NCBI RefSeq assembly: GCF_014201355.1
Contig: NZ_JACHEG010000002.1
Location: 186,001 to 250,000 of the forward strand
Source: Aliirhizobium wenxiniae
GTDB taxonomy: Bacteria; Pseudomonadota; Alphaproteobacteria; Rhizobiales; Rhizobiaceae
Length of the DNA stretch: 64,000 nt
Direction: 5' to 3'
The position numbers were made by a program, and so were the translations under genes. The notes under the pieces are model-generated. The model saw only the letters and a program-made list of their open reading frames with translations, ran no database searches and was not told where the DNA came from. Position 1 is the stretch's first letter, and each line of letters opens with the position of its first letter. This document shows, in pieces, positions 47,080 to 56,313 of the stretch.

Positions 47080-48084
47080 ATGGCAGACACTGTTTCGAAG
47101 CTGCAATCGGCACCGGAGCCTTCCCGAGGTCTAGCCGCGATGGCCGCGAACATGCCGGCAAGCTATTTCGGCATCGTGCTTGGCCTTGCCGGTCTCGGAA
47201 ACGCCTGGAGGTCCGCAGCCCGCGCATGGGACTTGTCTGCTCTGGTCGGCGATATCATCCATGTCGTGGCGGCACTCGTCTGGGCTGTGTTGGTCATCCT
47301 CTACCTCATGAAGGCGATTACGGCGCCGGCGAAGCTTGTCGCCGAGGCAGAACATCCGGTGCAATGCTGTTTCATAGGCCTTGCCGGCGTCTCGACCATG
47401 CTGGTCGCTGGAGGACTTGCTCCCCATTGGACGGCCGCCGCCTATGTGCTTTTCGCACTGGGTTTCGCCTTCACGCTGGCTTTCGGCGTCTGGTATACAG
47501 GCAGCCTTTGGCAAGGCAGACGGGATATCAGCACCACGACGGCCGTCCTTTACCTCCCGACTGTTGCCGGCAGTTTCGTCTCAGCCACGGTCATTTCCGC
47601 GCTCGGTCATCCCGAGGTGGGGCAACTCGCCTTCGGGGCCGGGCTTTTCTCCTGGCTGGCGATGGAATCCGTTATTCTCAACCGGCTGCTCACCGGGCCG
47701 ACACTTGCCATTCCGATGCGGCCGACGATGGGCGTCCAGCTCGCGCCAGCTCCCGTCGGCGCAGTCGCCTATATCGCTGTCAGCGGAGGCGCACCGGACC
47801 TTTTTGTCCATGCCTTGATTGGATATGGCGTTCTACAATTGCTGATCCTTGCCCGGCTCTGGCGCTGGGTTTTTGAGGCAGGCTCGGTGCCCGGGCTATG
47901 GGCCTTCAGCTTCGGCATCACGGCAATCGCCACCGCACCTACCCTTCTCACAGCCCACGCAGACGGCGGAGCTATCCCTGCCCTTGCCGCACTCCTCTTC
48001 GTCTTCGCAAACATCTTCATTGCTGCGCTGATCGGCATGACCCTGTCCCTCATCACCCGAGGCAGGATGTTTCAGCCGGCCTGA
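47080..48084 (+). CDS. SLAC1/TDT-family anion channel (TehA-like)
   Basis: From ATG 47080 (AGAGG upstream) the 334-residue protein has ten hydrophobic segments of the tellurite-resistance/dicarboxylate transporter family: MPASYFGIVLGLAGLGNAWR at the first helix, WYTGSLWQGRR and LYLPTVAGSFVSATVISALG. The conserved gating Phe of TehA is not placed with certainty. Transport of an anion such as a dicarboxylate or sulfite is likely. Gene stands alone behind the phytase-like gene. Confidence 0.88.
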   Translation: MADTVSKLQSAPEPSRGLAAMAANMPASYFGIVLGLAGLGNAWRSAARAWDLSALVGDIIHVVAALVWAVLVILYLMKAITAPAKLVAEAEHPVQCCFIGLAGVSTMLVAGGLAPHWTAAAYVLFALGFAFTLAFGVWYTGSLWQGRRDISTTTAVLYLPTVAGSFVSATVISALGHPEVGQLAFGAGLFSWLAMESVILNRLLTGPTLAIPMRPTMGVQLAPAPVGAVAYIAVSGGAPDLFVHALIGYGVLQLLILARLWRWVFEAGSVPGLWAFSFGITAIATAPTLLTAHADGGAIPALAALLFVFANIFIAALIGMTLSLITRGRMFQPA

Positions 48085-48177
48085 AAAAATGTGAGCCGGA
48101 ACGTCGATTGACTGTCGGCATATAGGACCGATGCTCGTCCTATGAGCATCGATCCGGCAAAACAGGAGGAAACGAGC

Positions 48178-48621
48178 ATGCCAAGCACGATAAAACTACA
48201 CCGCGTCCTGGCAACGAGCCCTGAAAAGGTCTATCGGGCCTTCATCGAGGCTGATGCGCTGACCAAGTGGTTTCCGCCGAACGGCTTTACCTGCACCGTC
48301 CATCACCTCGATGCAAAAGTCGGCGGCACATTCCGAATGTCCTTCCGCAACTTCACTACCGGCCAGAGCCATTTCTTCGGAGGCGAGTTTCATGAACTCG
48401 TTCCCGGCGAGCGCATCCGCTACTCGGACAGGTTCGAAGACCCTAACCTGCCGGGCGAGATGCAGGTGACCATCCTGTTGAAAAAGGTTTCGGTGGGAAC
48501 GGACCTCGACATCACCCAGGCGGGCGTGCCCGACATCATCCCGGCGGAAGCCTGTTATCTCGGCTGGCAGGAATGCCTGCGCAATCTCGCAAGGTTGGTG
48601 GAGCCGAATATCGAAGAATGA
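48178..48621 (+). CDS. SRPBCC/AHSA1-family protein
   Basis: From ATG 48178 (AGGAGG 8 nt upstream) the 147-residue protein has the AHSA1 helix-grip fold: STIKLHRVLATSPEKVYRAFIEADALTKWFPPNGF at the start, DAKVGGTFRMSFRN and the C-terminal GWQECLRNLARLVE helix. These proteins bind hydrophobic ligands; the function here is unknown. Upstream, CGATGCTC (48129-48136) and GAGCATCG (48144-48151) form an 8-bp operator-like inverted repeat. Confidence 0.88.
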   Translation: MPSTIKLHRVLATSPEKVYRAFIEADALTKWFPPNGFTCTVHHLDAKVGGTFRMSFRNFTTGQSHFFGGEFHELVPGERIRYSDRFEDPNLPGEMQVTILLKKVSVGTDLDITQAGVPDIIPAEACYLGWQECLRNLARLVEPNIEE

Positions 48622-48636
48622 TGCCGTCGGGAAACG

Positions 48637-48673
48637 GAGGTCGGCGGCAAGATATCTCGCCGACCTCGCTTTT
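48637..48673 (+). terminator. Terminator of the SRPBCC gene
   Basis: Exact 10-bp arms GAGGTCGGCG / CGCCGACCTC around an 11-nt loop followed by GCTTTT, 15 nt after the stop codon. Confidence 0.75.
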
Positions 48674-48674
48674 A

Positions 48675-50195
48675 TTACTCGAACTTGAAAGCCAGCCGCT
48701 TGCCGGTCAGCTTCGCCAGCTGCTGCAGGCGTCCGTCCAGACGCTCGCCGGCAAAATTGGCGTATTCGTGCGGGACGACGAACTCTAGATCCAGATCCGG
48801 CGTTGCCGACTGGCGGAAGGTCAGGTGGTTGACGAGGCCGGGCATGGATGCCGAGAACAGGTAAACCACACGCAGCAGCCCGCCCAAAAGCTTGGCAAGT
48901 TCGAGGAGACGCGGCGTTGCGATCGTCGCAAGCCCATCGGTATCACCGTTATCTCCAACACCCTCGAAGCGATAATAGTTCGCCAATGCCAGATAGGCTC
49001 GCCCGGGATGCGTAATGCCGACAAAAGACGAGTGCGCGATGACGTTCATGGCCTGAGCACCGCGATAATCCGGATGGGCACGCCAGCTGATATCGGCGAC
49101 AAGGCAAGCGGCCTGTCGATAACGGCCTTCCTCTTCGGTCTCGTTGATGCCGAAAAACGGCACCATGCGGCCGGTCCAGTCGGCAAGCTCGCGGGCATGT
49201 TCCGGAGAGCGGGCACGCAGGATCGCGAGCTGGTCGGCGGCAACCAGAAGCGGGTCCGCGTCACGCTCGGTGTCCGGCAGCCGGGAATAAAGGTAACCTT
49301 CACGCACGCCCTGCGCCGAGAAGGTGATCCGGGCGGGCTTCATGACGCTCAGCACTTCCTGCATGGCGATCGCGCCATAGGGAAGAAGCGAGCGACGGTT
49401 CTTGGAAACCGCCTGCCATGCGCCTTCCTTCGAGTCCTTGGCTGCGATCACCTCATCGAGAAACTTCTGCATTTCCTCGAGCGACAGTTCATAGCCCTGC
49501 ATCATGTGCAGCGGATAATTGGTCATCTCCATGTGGAGCTTGGCGATGTTACGCCATGTGCCGCCAACGGCGTAGAACGTCCGACCTTCGCCCTTTTCAA
49601 GAAAACGGGCGGTATTGACCTGCTTGCGGGCGAAACTGCGCGCCTTGGCAAGTGAGTTACCGGAGGATTCCGACAGTCTCAGGCCACCAAGCGGCAGGGT
49701 AATGCCGCGGCCGAATTCATGGCCCTTGATATCGATGAGCTCAAGCGATCCGCCGCCGAGGTCGCCGGCAATGCCATCCACATCATGGAAACCGCTGATG
49801 ACACCAAGGGCGGAATACTTGGCCTCTTCCTCGCCGGAGAGAACCTGGATTTCCTGTCCGAGAATTTCTTCGGCATTGCGGATGAAATCGGGACCGTTGC
49901 TCGCTTCACGCGCTGCCGCGGTCGCCAGAACATAGATATCTGTGGCGCGCGCCTGGTCGGAAAGCGCCTTGAAGCGCTTCAACGCAACCAGAGCGCGCTC
50001 GACGCCCTCGTCGTCCATGCGACCATTCGCGCCCAAGCCCTTGCCCAGTCCACACAGTACCTTTTCGTTGAAAAGCACCGTCGGGGCCCGAGTCAGCCCC
50101 TCGTAGACAACCAGACGAACGGAGTTGGATCCGATATCTATAACGGAAACAGGGGCGATGCCCGGGAGCCGCCCCTGAGCTTCAGAACTTACCAT
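48675..50195 (-). CDS. ppx: Exopolyphosphatase (Ppx/GppA family)
   Basis: The 506-residue enzyme removes terminal phosphate from polyphosphate. It has the actin-like fold with VSVIDIGSNSVRLVVYEG (phosphate loop 1), GIAGDLGGGSLELIDI (loop 2, DGGGS-type), LSGEEEAKYSALG, and a C-terminal HD-like domain with AYLALANYYRFEG. It is 5 nt downstream of ppk on the same strand, so both polyphosphate-making and degrading enzymes are co-expressed. GppA activity on pppGpp cannot be excluded. Confidence 0.94.
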   Translation of the reverse strand: MVSSEAQGRLPGIAPVSVIDIGSNSVRLVVYEGLTRAPTVLFNEKVLCGLGKGLGANGRMDDEGVERALVALKRFKALSDQARATDIYVLATAAAREASNGPDFIRNAEEILGQEIQVLSGEEEAKYSALGVISGFHDVDGIAGDLGGGSLELIDIKGHEFGRGITLPLGGLRLSESSGNSLAKARSFARKQVNTARFLEKGEGRTFYAVGGTWRNIAKLHMEMTNYPLHMMQGYELSLEEMQKFLDEVIAAKDSKEGAWQAVSKNRRSLLPYGAIAMQEVLSVMKPARITFSAQGVREGYLYSRLPDTERDADPLLVAADQLAILRARSPEHARELADWTGRMVPFFGINETEEEGRYRQAACLVADISWRAHPDYRGAQAMNVIAHSSFVGITHPGRAYLALANYYRFEGVGDNGDTDGLATIATPRLLELAKLLGGLLRVVYLFSASMPGLVNHLTFRQSATPDLDLEFVVPHEYANFAGERLDGRLQQLAKLTGKRLAFKFE

Positions 50196-50200
50196 ACTGC

Positions 50201-52399
50201 CTATTTCTTACGGCCGGACATTACTCCGGCAATCAGTTTCGGTGCGCTTGACTTCAAGGCTTCCCCGCGGCCGGAAAGGCTCGGGTTGGTCATGAAGTAG
50301 TGCTGGGCGTTGAACGGTTCCTCACCCTGCCGCACCTCCATGCGCCTTGACGTGCCGTCGGGCAGTATCTCGTAGCTCTGCTGGTTGTCAATCAGATTGC
50401 CCAGCATAATCTGTGATAGAACCTGTTCATGCACCGTTGGGTTGAGCAGCGGCACCAGCGTCTCGACACGACGGTCGAGATTGCGCGGCATCATGTCGGC
50501 AGAGCCGATATAGACAAGCGCCTTGTCCGATGGCAGGCCCTGGCCGTTGCCGAAGCAGAAAATGCGGCTGTGTTCGAGGAAGCGGCCGACGATCGACTTG
50601 ACGCGAATCTTGTCAGACAGTCCGGGAACCTGAGGACGAAGGCAGCAAATGCCGCGCACCACCAGTTCGACGTCCACGCCCGCATGACTAGCGCGGTAAA
50701 GCGCGTCGATGATCTCAGGATCGACCAGCGAGTTCATCTTCATCCAGATCGCGGCCGGACGACCGGCCTTGGCGTGAGCGATCTCCTCCTCGATATGACG
50801 AAGAATGCGGGGACGCAGCGTGTAAGGTGACACCGCCAGCTTCATGCTCTCCTTCGGCTCACCGTAACCGGTGATGAAGTTGAAGATATTCGCCATGTCA
50901 TGGGCGATCTTCGGATTGCAGGTGAAGAAGGAAAGATCGGTATAAATCTTGGCGGTGATGGGGTGGTAGTTACCGGTGCCGAGATGGCAATAGGTCCTGA
51001 GCTTGCCGTCTTCACGGCGGACGACCATCGACATCTTGGCATGGGTCTTCAGTTCGATGAAGCCAAACACGACCTGCACGCCTGCGCGCTCGAGGTCGCG
51101 CGCCCAGCGGATATTGGCCTCTTCATCGAAACGCGCCTTCAACTCGACCAGCGCCGTCACCGACTTGCCCATTTCGGCAGCATCGATCAGCGCTCGGACG
51201 ATCGGGCTGTCGTTGGAGGTTCTGTAGAGGGTCTGCTTGATGGCGAGCACGTCGGGGTCGCGGGCGGCCTGCAGAAGGAACTGCACAACCACGTCAAAGC
51301 TTTCATACGGATGGTGGACCACCATGTCCTTTTCGCGGATGGCAGCAAGGCAGTCGCCAGCATGGTCGCGAACCCGCTCCGGAAATCGGGCATTGTAGCT
51401 TTCAAAGCGCAGGTCTTCGCGCGGCGCCTTGGTGATTTCCGACATGGTGTTCAACGCGAGCAGGCCGGGAAGAACCGCAACGCGGTTTTCCGGCACGCCG
51501 AGTTCCTGCACGACGAACTGGCGCAGCGAGGCCGGCATTTCACTATCGGTCTCGATGCGGATGACCTTGCCGCGGCGGCGGCGCTTCAATGCCGTCTCGA
51601 AGAAGCGAACCAGATCTTCCGCTTCTTCTTCGACTTCCAGATCGCTATCGCGAATGATGCGGAACGTGCCGGCACCCCGGACTTCGTAACCAGGGAACAG
51701 ACGGTCGGTGAACATGCCGACGACATCTTCCAGCGTGATGTAGCGGATCGTCGTGCCGTCATCCGGCAGGCGGACGAAACGATCGAGTGTCGTGGGCAGA
51801 CGCAGCAGACCGGTCATCGGCTCCTTGCCGTGCAGGCTGTGCAGCTGCAGGCCCATGGAGAAACCGAGGTTAGGAATGAAGGGGAAAGGATGCGCCGGGT
51901 CGATCGCCAGCGGCGTCAGCACCGGGAAAAGGTCTTCCTCGAAATCGGTCGCGAGCCATGCACGATCTTCTGCGGAGAGTGCGTTCGGGCGGACGATGAG
52001 GATGTCTTCCTGCGCCAGATATTGCTGCAGCACAGCGAGCGAGGCCTGCTGCTCCATCTGCAGATTATCGATTTCCTGCAGGATCGAGTCGAGCTGCTCG
52101 GCCGGCGTCTTGCCATCGGGGCTGCGGATGACGATGCCCTGACGGACCTGACCTTCGAGGCCGGCAACACGCACCATGAAGAATTCGTCGAGGTTGGCAG
52201 CCGAAATGGACAGGAACCGGACACGTTCCAGAAGCGGATGCGCCGTATTCAACGTTTCTTCCAGAACGCGGCGATTGAACTGCAGCCAGGAGAATTCGCG
52301 GTTGATGAAGCGGTCGGAGCTTGCAAGCTGCTCCTCGAAGCTCGGGATCGCCTCAACAACAACTTCCTTGGCTTCAGGCGTTTCGGCGATCTGGTCCAT
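50201..52399 (-). CDS. ppk: Polyphosphate kinase 1
   Basis: Ppk1 makes polyphosphate from ATP. From ATG 52399 (GAGG 9 nt upstream) the protein has 732 residues: N domain with [19 protein letters not shown], head domain, and catalytic domains C1/C2 with [46 protein letters not shown] (phospho-histidine in KTHAK, about 450) and [22 protein letters not shown] 52408 would leave no Shine-Dalgarno spacing. It follows hdaA by 63 nt and shares a transcript with ppx; a PHO-box-like sequence lies in the gap. Confidence 0.95.
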   Translation of the reverse strand: MDQIAETPEAKEVVVEAIPSFEEQLASSDRFINREFSWLQFNRRVLEETLNTAHPLLERVRFLSISAANLDEFFMVRVAGLEGQVRQGIVIRSPDGKTPAEQLDSILQEIDNLQMEQQASLAVLQQYLAQEDILIVRPNALSAEDRAWLATDFEEDLFPVLTPLAIDPAHPFPFIPNLGFSMGLQLHSLHGKEPMTGLLRLPTTLDRFVRLPDDGTTIRYITLEDVVGMFTDRLFPGYEVRGAGTFRIIRDSDLEVEEEAEDLVRFFETALKRRRRGKVIRIETDSEMPASLRQFVVQELGVPENRVAVLPGLLALNTMSEITKAPREDLRFESYNARFPERVRDHAGDCLAAIREKDMVVHHPYESFDVVVQFLLQAARDPDVLAIKQTLYRTSNDSPIVRALIDAAEMGKSVTALVELKARFDEEANIRWARDLERAGVQVVFGFIELKTHAKMSMVVRREDGKLRTYCHLGTGNYHPITAKIYTDLSFFTCNPKIAHDMANIFNFITGYGEPKESMKLAVSPYTLRPRILRHIEEEIAHAKAGRPAAIWMKMNSLVDPEIIDALYRASHAGVDVELVVRGICCLRPQVPGLSDKIRVKSIVGRFLEHSRIFCFGNGQGLPSDKALVYIGSADMMPRNLDRRVETLVPLLNPTVHEQVLSQIMLGNLIDNQQSYEILPDGTSRRMEVRQGEEPFNAQHYFMTNPSLSGRGEALKSSAPKLIAGVMSGRKK

Positions 52400-52444
52400 G
52401 AGCTCCATCCTCAGTGTTAAGCCTTTCGGCCGTATAATGTTTTG

Positions 52445-52462
52445 ACGACGGAACTGTGACAG
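52445..52462 (-). promoter_or_regulatory. Candidate PHO box upstream of ppk
   Basis: On the minus strand CTGTCAC-AGTT-CCGTCGT lies directly after the hdaA stop codon and 45 nt before the ppk start. Compared with CTGTCAT-N4-CTGTCAT it matches 11 of 14 positions. The first half is also part of the palindrome ACTGTCACAGT, so another binding protein is possible. Confidence 0.4.
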
Positions 52463-53170
52463 TCAATCTCCCGCGTCGGCTTGACCGAAACTCTCCAGCA
52501 CTTCCGCAGCCAGCATCCGGTTGATACGGGTGCCACGCGAGAGCGCCAGATGGTCCAGTTGCTCGACCACACGCTGCGCCGTATCGAGCGAACGCTCCAT
52601 CCGATTGACGATATAGCTTATCAGTTTGTCATCAATGTTAAGCTGCCGGTCGGAAAACAGCTTGATCATCACCTGAGCGAGAAGCTCCTCGTCAGGCTCG
52701 CCGATTTCAACGACGGTCGCAGCCTTCAGCCGAGACTTCAGATCCGGCAGTTCGACGGCCCAAGAGGTCGGCCAGAGCCGCGACGTCATCAGCAATGTCT
52801 GGCCATGCTGGCGCACGGCATTGATGACATGAAAAAGCTCGGCATCGTCAAAACCACGGCGATCGGCATCCTCGAACAGGACCGGGCCGCCCGCGGCGAT
52901 TTGCGATGCGTTGGAACCGACGACGGGATGGATTTCCTGCCCCCCCGACTGCTCGCACCAGATATGCGCGAGATGGGATTTTCCCGATCCGACCGGGCCT
53001 GCCAGCACGACCACCGGTGAAGGCCAGTTGGGCCACTCGTCAACGATCGACACGGCTGCGGCCATGCGTTCGGACACCATGAGGTCGTCGCGTCCGCGGG
53101 CGGCATCGTGGGAAAATCGCAGGGGCAGTTGTTCGCCCTTGCCTTGCGGGCGGTCCATAGGGTCAGTCAT
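52463..53170 (-). CDS. hdaA: DnaA regulatory inactivator (HdaA)
   Basis: Hda-type AAA+ protein that promotes ATP hydrolysis by DnaA at the replisome. The 235-residue protein has the sliding-clamp-binding motif QLPLRF at residues 14-19, Walker A GPVGSGKSH (about 58-66), Walker B VLFEDADRR, and the DnaA-like lid. This layout fits alphaproteobacterial HdaA rather than DnaA, which is much longer. It is second in a leftward string AI-2E permease-hdaA-ppk-ppx, with a 6-nt gap to the permease gene. Confidence 0.92.
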   Translation of the reverse strand: MTDPMDRPQGKGEQLPLRFSHDAARGRDDLMVSERMAAAVSIVDEWPNWPSPVVVLAGPVGSGKSHLAHIWCEQSGGQEIHPVVGSNASQIAAGGPVLFEDADRRGFDDAELFHVINAVRQHGQTLLMTSRLWPTSWAVELPDLKSRLKAATVVEIGEPDEELLAQVMIKLFSDRQLNIDDKLISYIVNRMERSLDTAQRVVEQLDHLALSRGTRINRMLAAEVLESFGQADAGD

Positions 53171-53176
53171 AAAATT

Positions 53177-54343
53177 TCAGTTATTCTCAGGAGCTTCGAT
53201 TTCACGCGCGGCGGTCTTGTGGTCGACGGCGTGAGCTGCGCCCTCCTCCCAGGGAAGTTCGGCGGAGCGGCCATAATAGATATCGCTATCAAGATACCGT
53301 GCCAAGGCGAAACGGACAAGCACACCAACCACCGCAGCCGCAGGCACTGCGATCAACAGGCCAACGAAGCCGAAAAGTGCACCGAAGGCAAAGAGCGCGA
53401 ACATCAGCCAGACCGGATGCAGGCCGACGCTCTGGCCGACCAGTTTCGGCTGCAGGATATTGCCCTCGAGGAACTGGCCGGAGAAGAATACGGCGGCGAC
53501 AGCGAGGATCCAGGGAAAATCCGGCCAGAACTGCACGAGCGCCACGCCGATCGCCATGACAAGACCGATCAGCGAGCCGATATAGGGAATGAAGGAAATC
53601 ATGCCAGCGACAAAGCCGATCAGCAGGCCGAAATTCAGCCCGACGAGCGACAGGCCGACTGCGTAGTAAATGCCGAGGATGAGGCAGAGCGACCCTTGGC
53701 CACGGATGAAGCCGGCAACGGATTGATCCATGTCGCGGGCGATCTGGCGGACGATCTGCACCTGATCCCGAGGGATCCAGCTATCGACCTTGCGCACCAT
53801 GCGATCCCAGTCGAGCAGGATGTAGAAGGCGACGACCGGGGTGACGACCAGCAGCGACATGACGTCAACGATCGCCTTGCCGGAATTCCAAATCTGCGCC
53901 AGCAAGGATCCGACAAAACCTGCCCCCTGGCTCAGCACCTGGGAAAAGTTCTCCTTCACCGTTTCGATCTGGGTCGAGATCCAGGGCGGCAGGAAGGATG
54001 TCTGCGGGCTGGAGATGATCTGCTGTAGTTCTGTGATGTAGCCTGGGATCGCCGCCGCGAATTGGGTGAACTGGCTGATGATGATCGGGATCACGAGCAT
54101 CAGTGCCAGCGCGAATATGGTGACGAAGCAGACGAGGATAACGATCGTCGCCATGGTGCGGCTGAGGCCCCGCCGTTCAAGCCAGTCGGCAACCGGATCA
54201 AGGAAATAGGCGAGCGCCATTCCGGCTACGAATGGCAGGAGAATGGACGAGAAAAACCACAAGAAAAGGATGAAGCCGACAAGCACGCCGAGCCAGAACA
54301 GGATGTGGCGCTTCAGGCTTGCGCCACTGACGTGATACGGCAT
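53177..54343 (-). CDS. AI-2E family transporter (PerM-like)
   Basis: From ATG 54343 (AAGGAG 5 nt upstream) the 388-residue protein has about eight hydrophobic segments and the family motifs FVAGMALAYFLDPVADWLERRG near the start, VTPVVAFYILLDWDRMV in the middle and IGSLIGLVMAIGVALVQFW, FFSGQFLEGNILQPKLVGQSVGLHPVWLMFALFAFGALFGFVGLLIAVPAAA near the end. Members move autoinducer-2 or Na+/H+; the substrate here is open. It is the first gene of the hdaA-ppk-ppx unit, divergent from purM. Confidence 0.9.
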   Translation of the reverse strand: MPYHVSGASLKRHILFWLGVLVGFILFLWFFSSILLPFVAGMALAYFLDPVADWLERRGLSRTMATIVILVCFVTIFALALMLVIPIIISQFTQFAAAIPGYITELQQIISSPQTSFLPPWISTQIETVKENFSQVLSQGAGFVGSLLAQIWNSGKAIVDVMSLLVVTPVVAFYILLDWDRMVRKVDSWIPRDQVQIVRQIARDMDQSVAGFIRGQGSLCLILGIYYAVGLSLVGLNFGLLIGFVAGMISFIPYIGSLIGLVMAIGVALVQFWPDFPWILAVAAVFFSGQFLEGNILQPKLVGQSVGLHPVWLMFALFAFGALFGFVGLLIAVPAAAVVGVLVRFALARYLDSDIYYGRSAELPWEEGAAHAVDHKTAAREIEAPENN

Positions 54344-54541
54344 ATCTGCTCCTTGTGGATCGCGGATCGGGTTTCCCATGGCATATGAGGGGCTTGCCGG
54401 ACGAGGTCAAGTTCACATCCCGGTTAGCGACCATGCCTGTGAAATGCCTTTAAAACATGGCCGAAACGCTTGCATATCCGGGCGTGCCGTGCAATTGGCG
54501 GCAGCTTATAGTTCCCTTTGGGTCCGGACTGGAGATGGATT

Positions 54542-55615
54542 ATGAGCGAGGCAGGCAAGAACGGTCTCACCTATAGTGATGCAGGCGTCGACATCGATGC
54601 CGGTAACCTGATGGTCGAGAAGATCAAGCCGGCGGTGCGTTCCACCCGGCGTCCCGGCGCAGACGGCGAGATCGGCGGTTTCGGCGGCCTGTTCGACCTG
54701 AAGGCCGCGGGTTTCAACGACCCGATCCTAGTCGCGGCCAATGACGGTGTCGGCACCAAGCTGAAGATCGCCATCGACGCCGATTTCCACGACACGGTCG
54801 GTATCGACCTCGTCGCCATGTGCGTCAACGACCTCGTCGTGCAGGGTGCTGAGCCGCTGCTGTTCCTTGATTATTACGCAACAGGCAAGCTCGACCCCGA
54901 CCAAGGTGCCGCGATCGTCAAGGGCATTGCGGCTGGCTGCGTCGAATCCGGCTGCGCGCTGATCGGCGGCGAGACGGCTGAAATGCCGGGCATGTATTCC
55001 GACGGCGACTATGACCTCGCAGGCTTTGCAGTCGGCGCTGCCGAACGAGGCCAGCTTCTGCCGGCCGGCGACATCGCGCCCGGCGACGTCATTCTCGGTC
55101 TCACCTCTTCCGGCGTTCATTCCAACGGTTTCTCGCTGGTGCGCAAGATCGTCTCGCTTTCCGGCCTCGGCTGGGATGCCCCTGCACCGTTCGCGGCAGA
55201 CAAGAAGCTCGGCGAAGCGCTGCTGACTCCGACCCGCATCTATGTGAAGCCGCTCCTGAAGGCGATCCGCGAGACGCATGCGCTGAAGGCACTTGCCCAC
55301 ATTACCGGCGGCGGCTTCCCGGAAAATATTCCGCGCGTCCTGCCGAAGCATCTCGCAGCCGAGATCGAGCTCGGCAACATCCCCGTCCCGGCCGTGTTCT
55401 CGTGGCTTGCCAAAACCGGCGGCGTCGAGCCGAAGGAAATGCTGCGCACGTTCAACTGCGGCGTCGGCATGATCGTCGTCGTCTCGGAAGAAAACGCCAA
55501 GGCCGTCACCGATGTGCTTAGCGCCGAAGGCGAAACCGTCGTGCAGCTCGGCCGCATGGTGGAGCGCGCTGAAGGCAGCGCCGGCGTCATCTACAAGGGC
55601 ACGCTCGGCCTCTGA
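54542..55615 (+). CDS. purM: Phosphoribosylformylglycinamidine cyclo-ligase
   Basis: PurM forms aminoimidazole ribotide, the fifth step of purine synthesis. From ATG 54542 (GGAG upstream) it has 357 residues: [22 protein letters not shown] at the start, [43 protein letters not shown] (ATP and Mg2+ binding) and [16 protein letters not shown]. It is followed after 30 nt by purN, the usual pair. Confidence 0.96.
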   Translation: MSEAGKNGLTYSDAGVDIDAGNLMVEKIKPAVRSTRRPGADGEIGGFGGLFDLKAAGFNDPILVAANDGVGTKLKIAIDADFHDTVGIDLVAMCVNDLVVQGAEPLLFLDYYATGKLDPDQGAAIVKGIAAGCVESGCALIGGETAEMPGMYSDGDYDLAGFAVGAAERGQLLPAGDIAPGDVILGLTSSGVHSNGFSLVRKIVSLSGLGWDAPAPFAADKKLGEALLTPTRIYVKPLLKAIRETHALKALAHITGGGFPENIPRVLPKHLAAEIELGNIPVPAVFSWLAKTGGVEPKEMLRTFNCGVGMIVVVSEENAKAVTDVLSAEGETVVQLGRMVERAEGSAGVIYKGTLGL

Positions 55616-55645
55616 TAACACCAAGCCTGGTGAAGGGTTAAGATC

Positions 55646-56311
55646 ATGAACTCGGCCAAAAAGCGCGTCGTCGTCTTCATCTCGGGCGGCGGCTCCAACA
55701 TGGTATCGCTGGCCGATGCCTGCGCGGAACCGGGTTTTCCGGCCGAGATCGTCGCGGTTATCTCCGACAAGCCGACGGCCGGCGGGCTCGCCAAGGCCGA
55801 GGCGCGCGGCATCAGGACTTTCGTGTTTGAACGCAAGGCCTATGCCGGCAAGGTAGAACATGAGGCGGCAATCCTTTCCGCGCTTGCCGACATCAATCCC
55901 GACATCATCTGTCTCGCCGGTTACATGCGGCTGATCTCGGGCGATTTCATCCGCCCGTATGAGGGTCGCATTCTCAACATCCACCCTTCCCTGCTGCCAC
56001 TCTTCCCAGGTCTTCACACGCATCAGCGTGCCATCGACGCCGGCATGAAGATCGCCGGCTGCACCGTGCATTTCGTCACCGAAGGCATGGACGAGGGTCC
56101 GATCGTGGCGCAGGCGGCCGTGCCGGTCATTTCCAATGACACCGCCGACACGCTGGCAGGACGCGTGCTGACAGTCGAACACAAGCTTTATCCGATGGCG
56201 CTGAAGCTGCTTTCCGAGGGCAAGGTGAGGATGGAGGGCGGGCGGGCTGTGTCCGCGCAGGCTACAGCGCCTGCGACCTTCCCGCAGATTATCTCACCGA
56301 TCGAGGCTTGA
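55646..56311 (+). CDS. purN: Phosphoribosylglycinamide formyltransferase
   Basis: PurN adds a formyl group from 10-formyl-THF to GAR. The 221-residue protein has KRVVVFISGGGSNMVSLADAC, the catalytic Asn-His-Asp set in GRILNIHPSLLPLFPGLHTHQRAIDAGM and CTVHFVTEGMDEGPIVAQAAV. A short tail (ATAPATFPQIISPIEA) extends beyond the E. coli protein. AAGGG precedes ATG 55646. It converges directly with phnM, 2 nt apart. Confidence 0.95.
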   Translation: MNSAKKRVVVFISGGGSNMVSLADACAEPGFPAEIVAVISDKPTAGGLAKAEARGIRTFVFERKAYAGKVEHEAAILSALADINPDIICLAGYMRLISGDFIRPYEGRILNIHPSLLPLFPGLHTHQRAIDAGMKIAGCTVHFVTEGMDEGPIVAQAAVPVISNDTADTLAGRVLTVEHKLYPMALKLLSEGKVRMEGGRAVSAQATAPATFPQIISPIEA

Positions 56312-56313
56312 AC

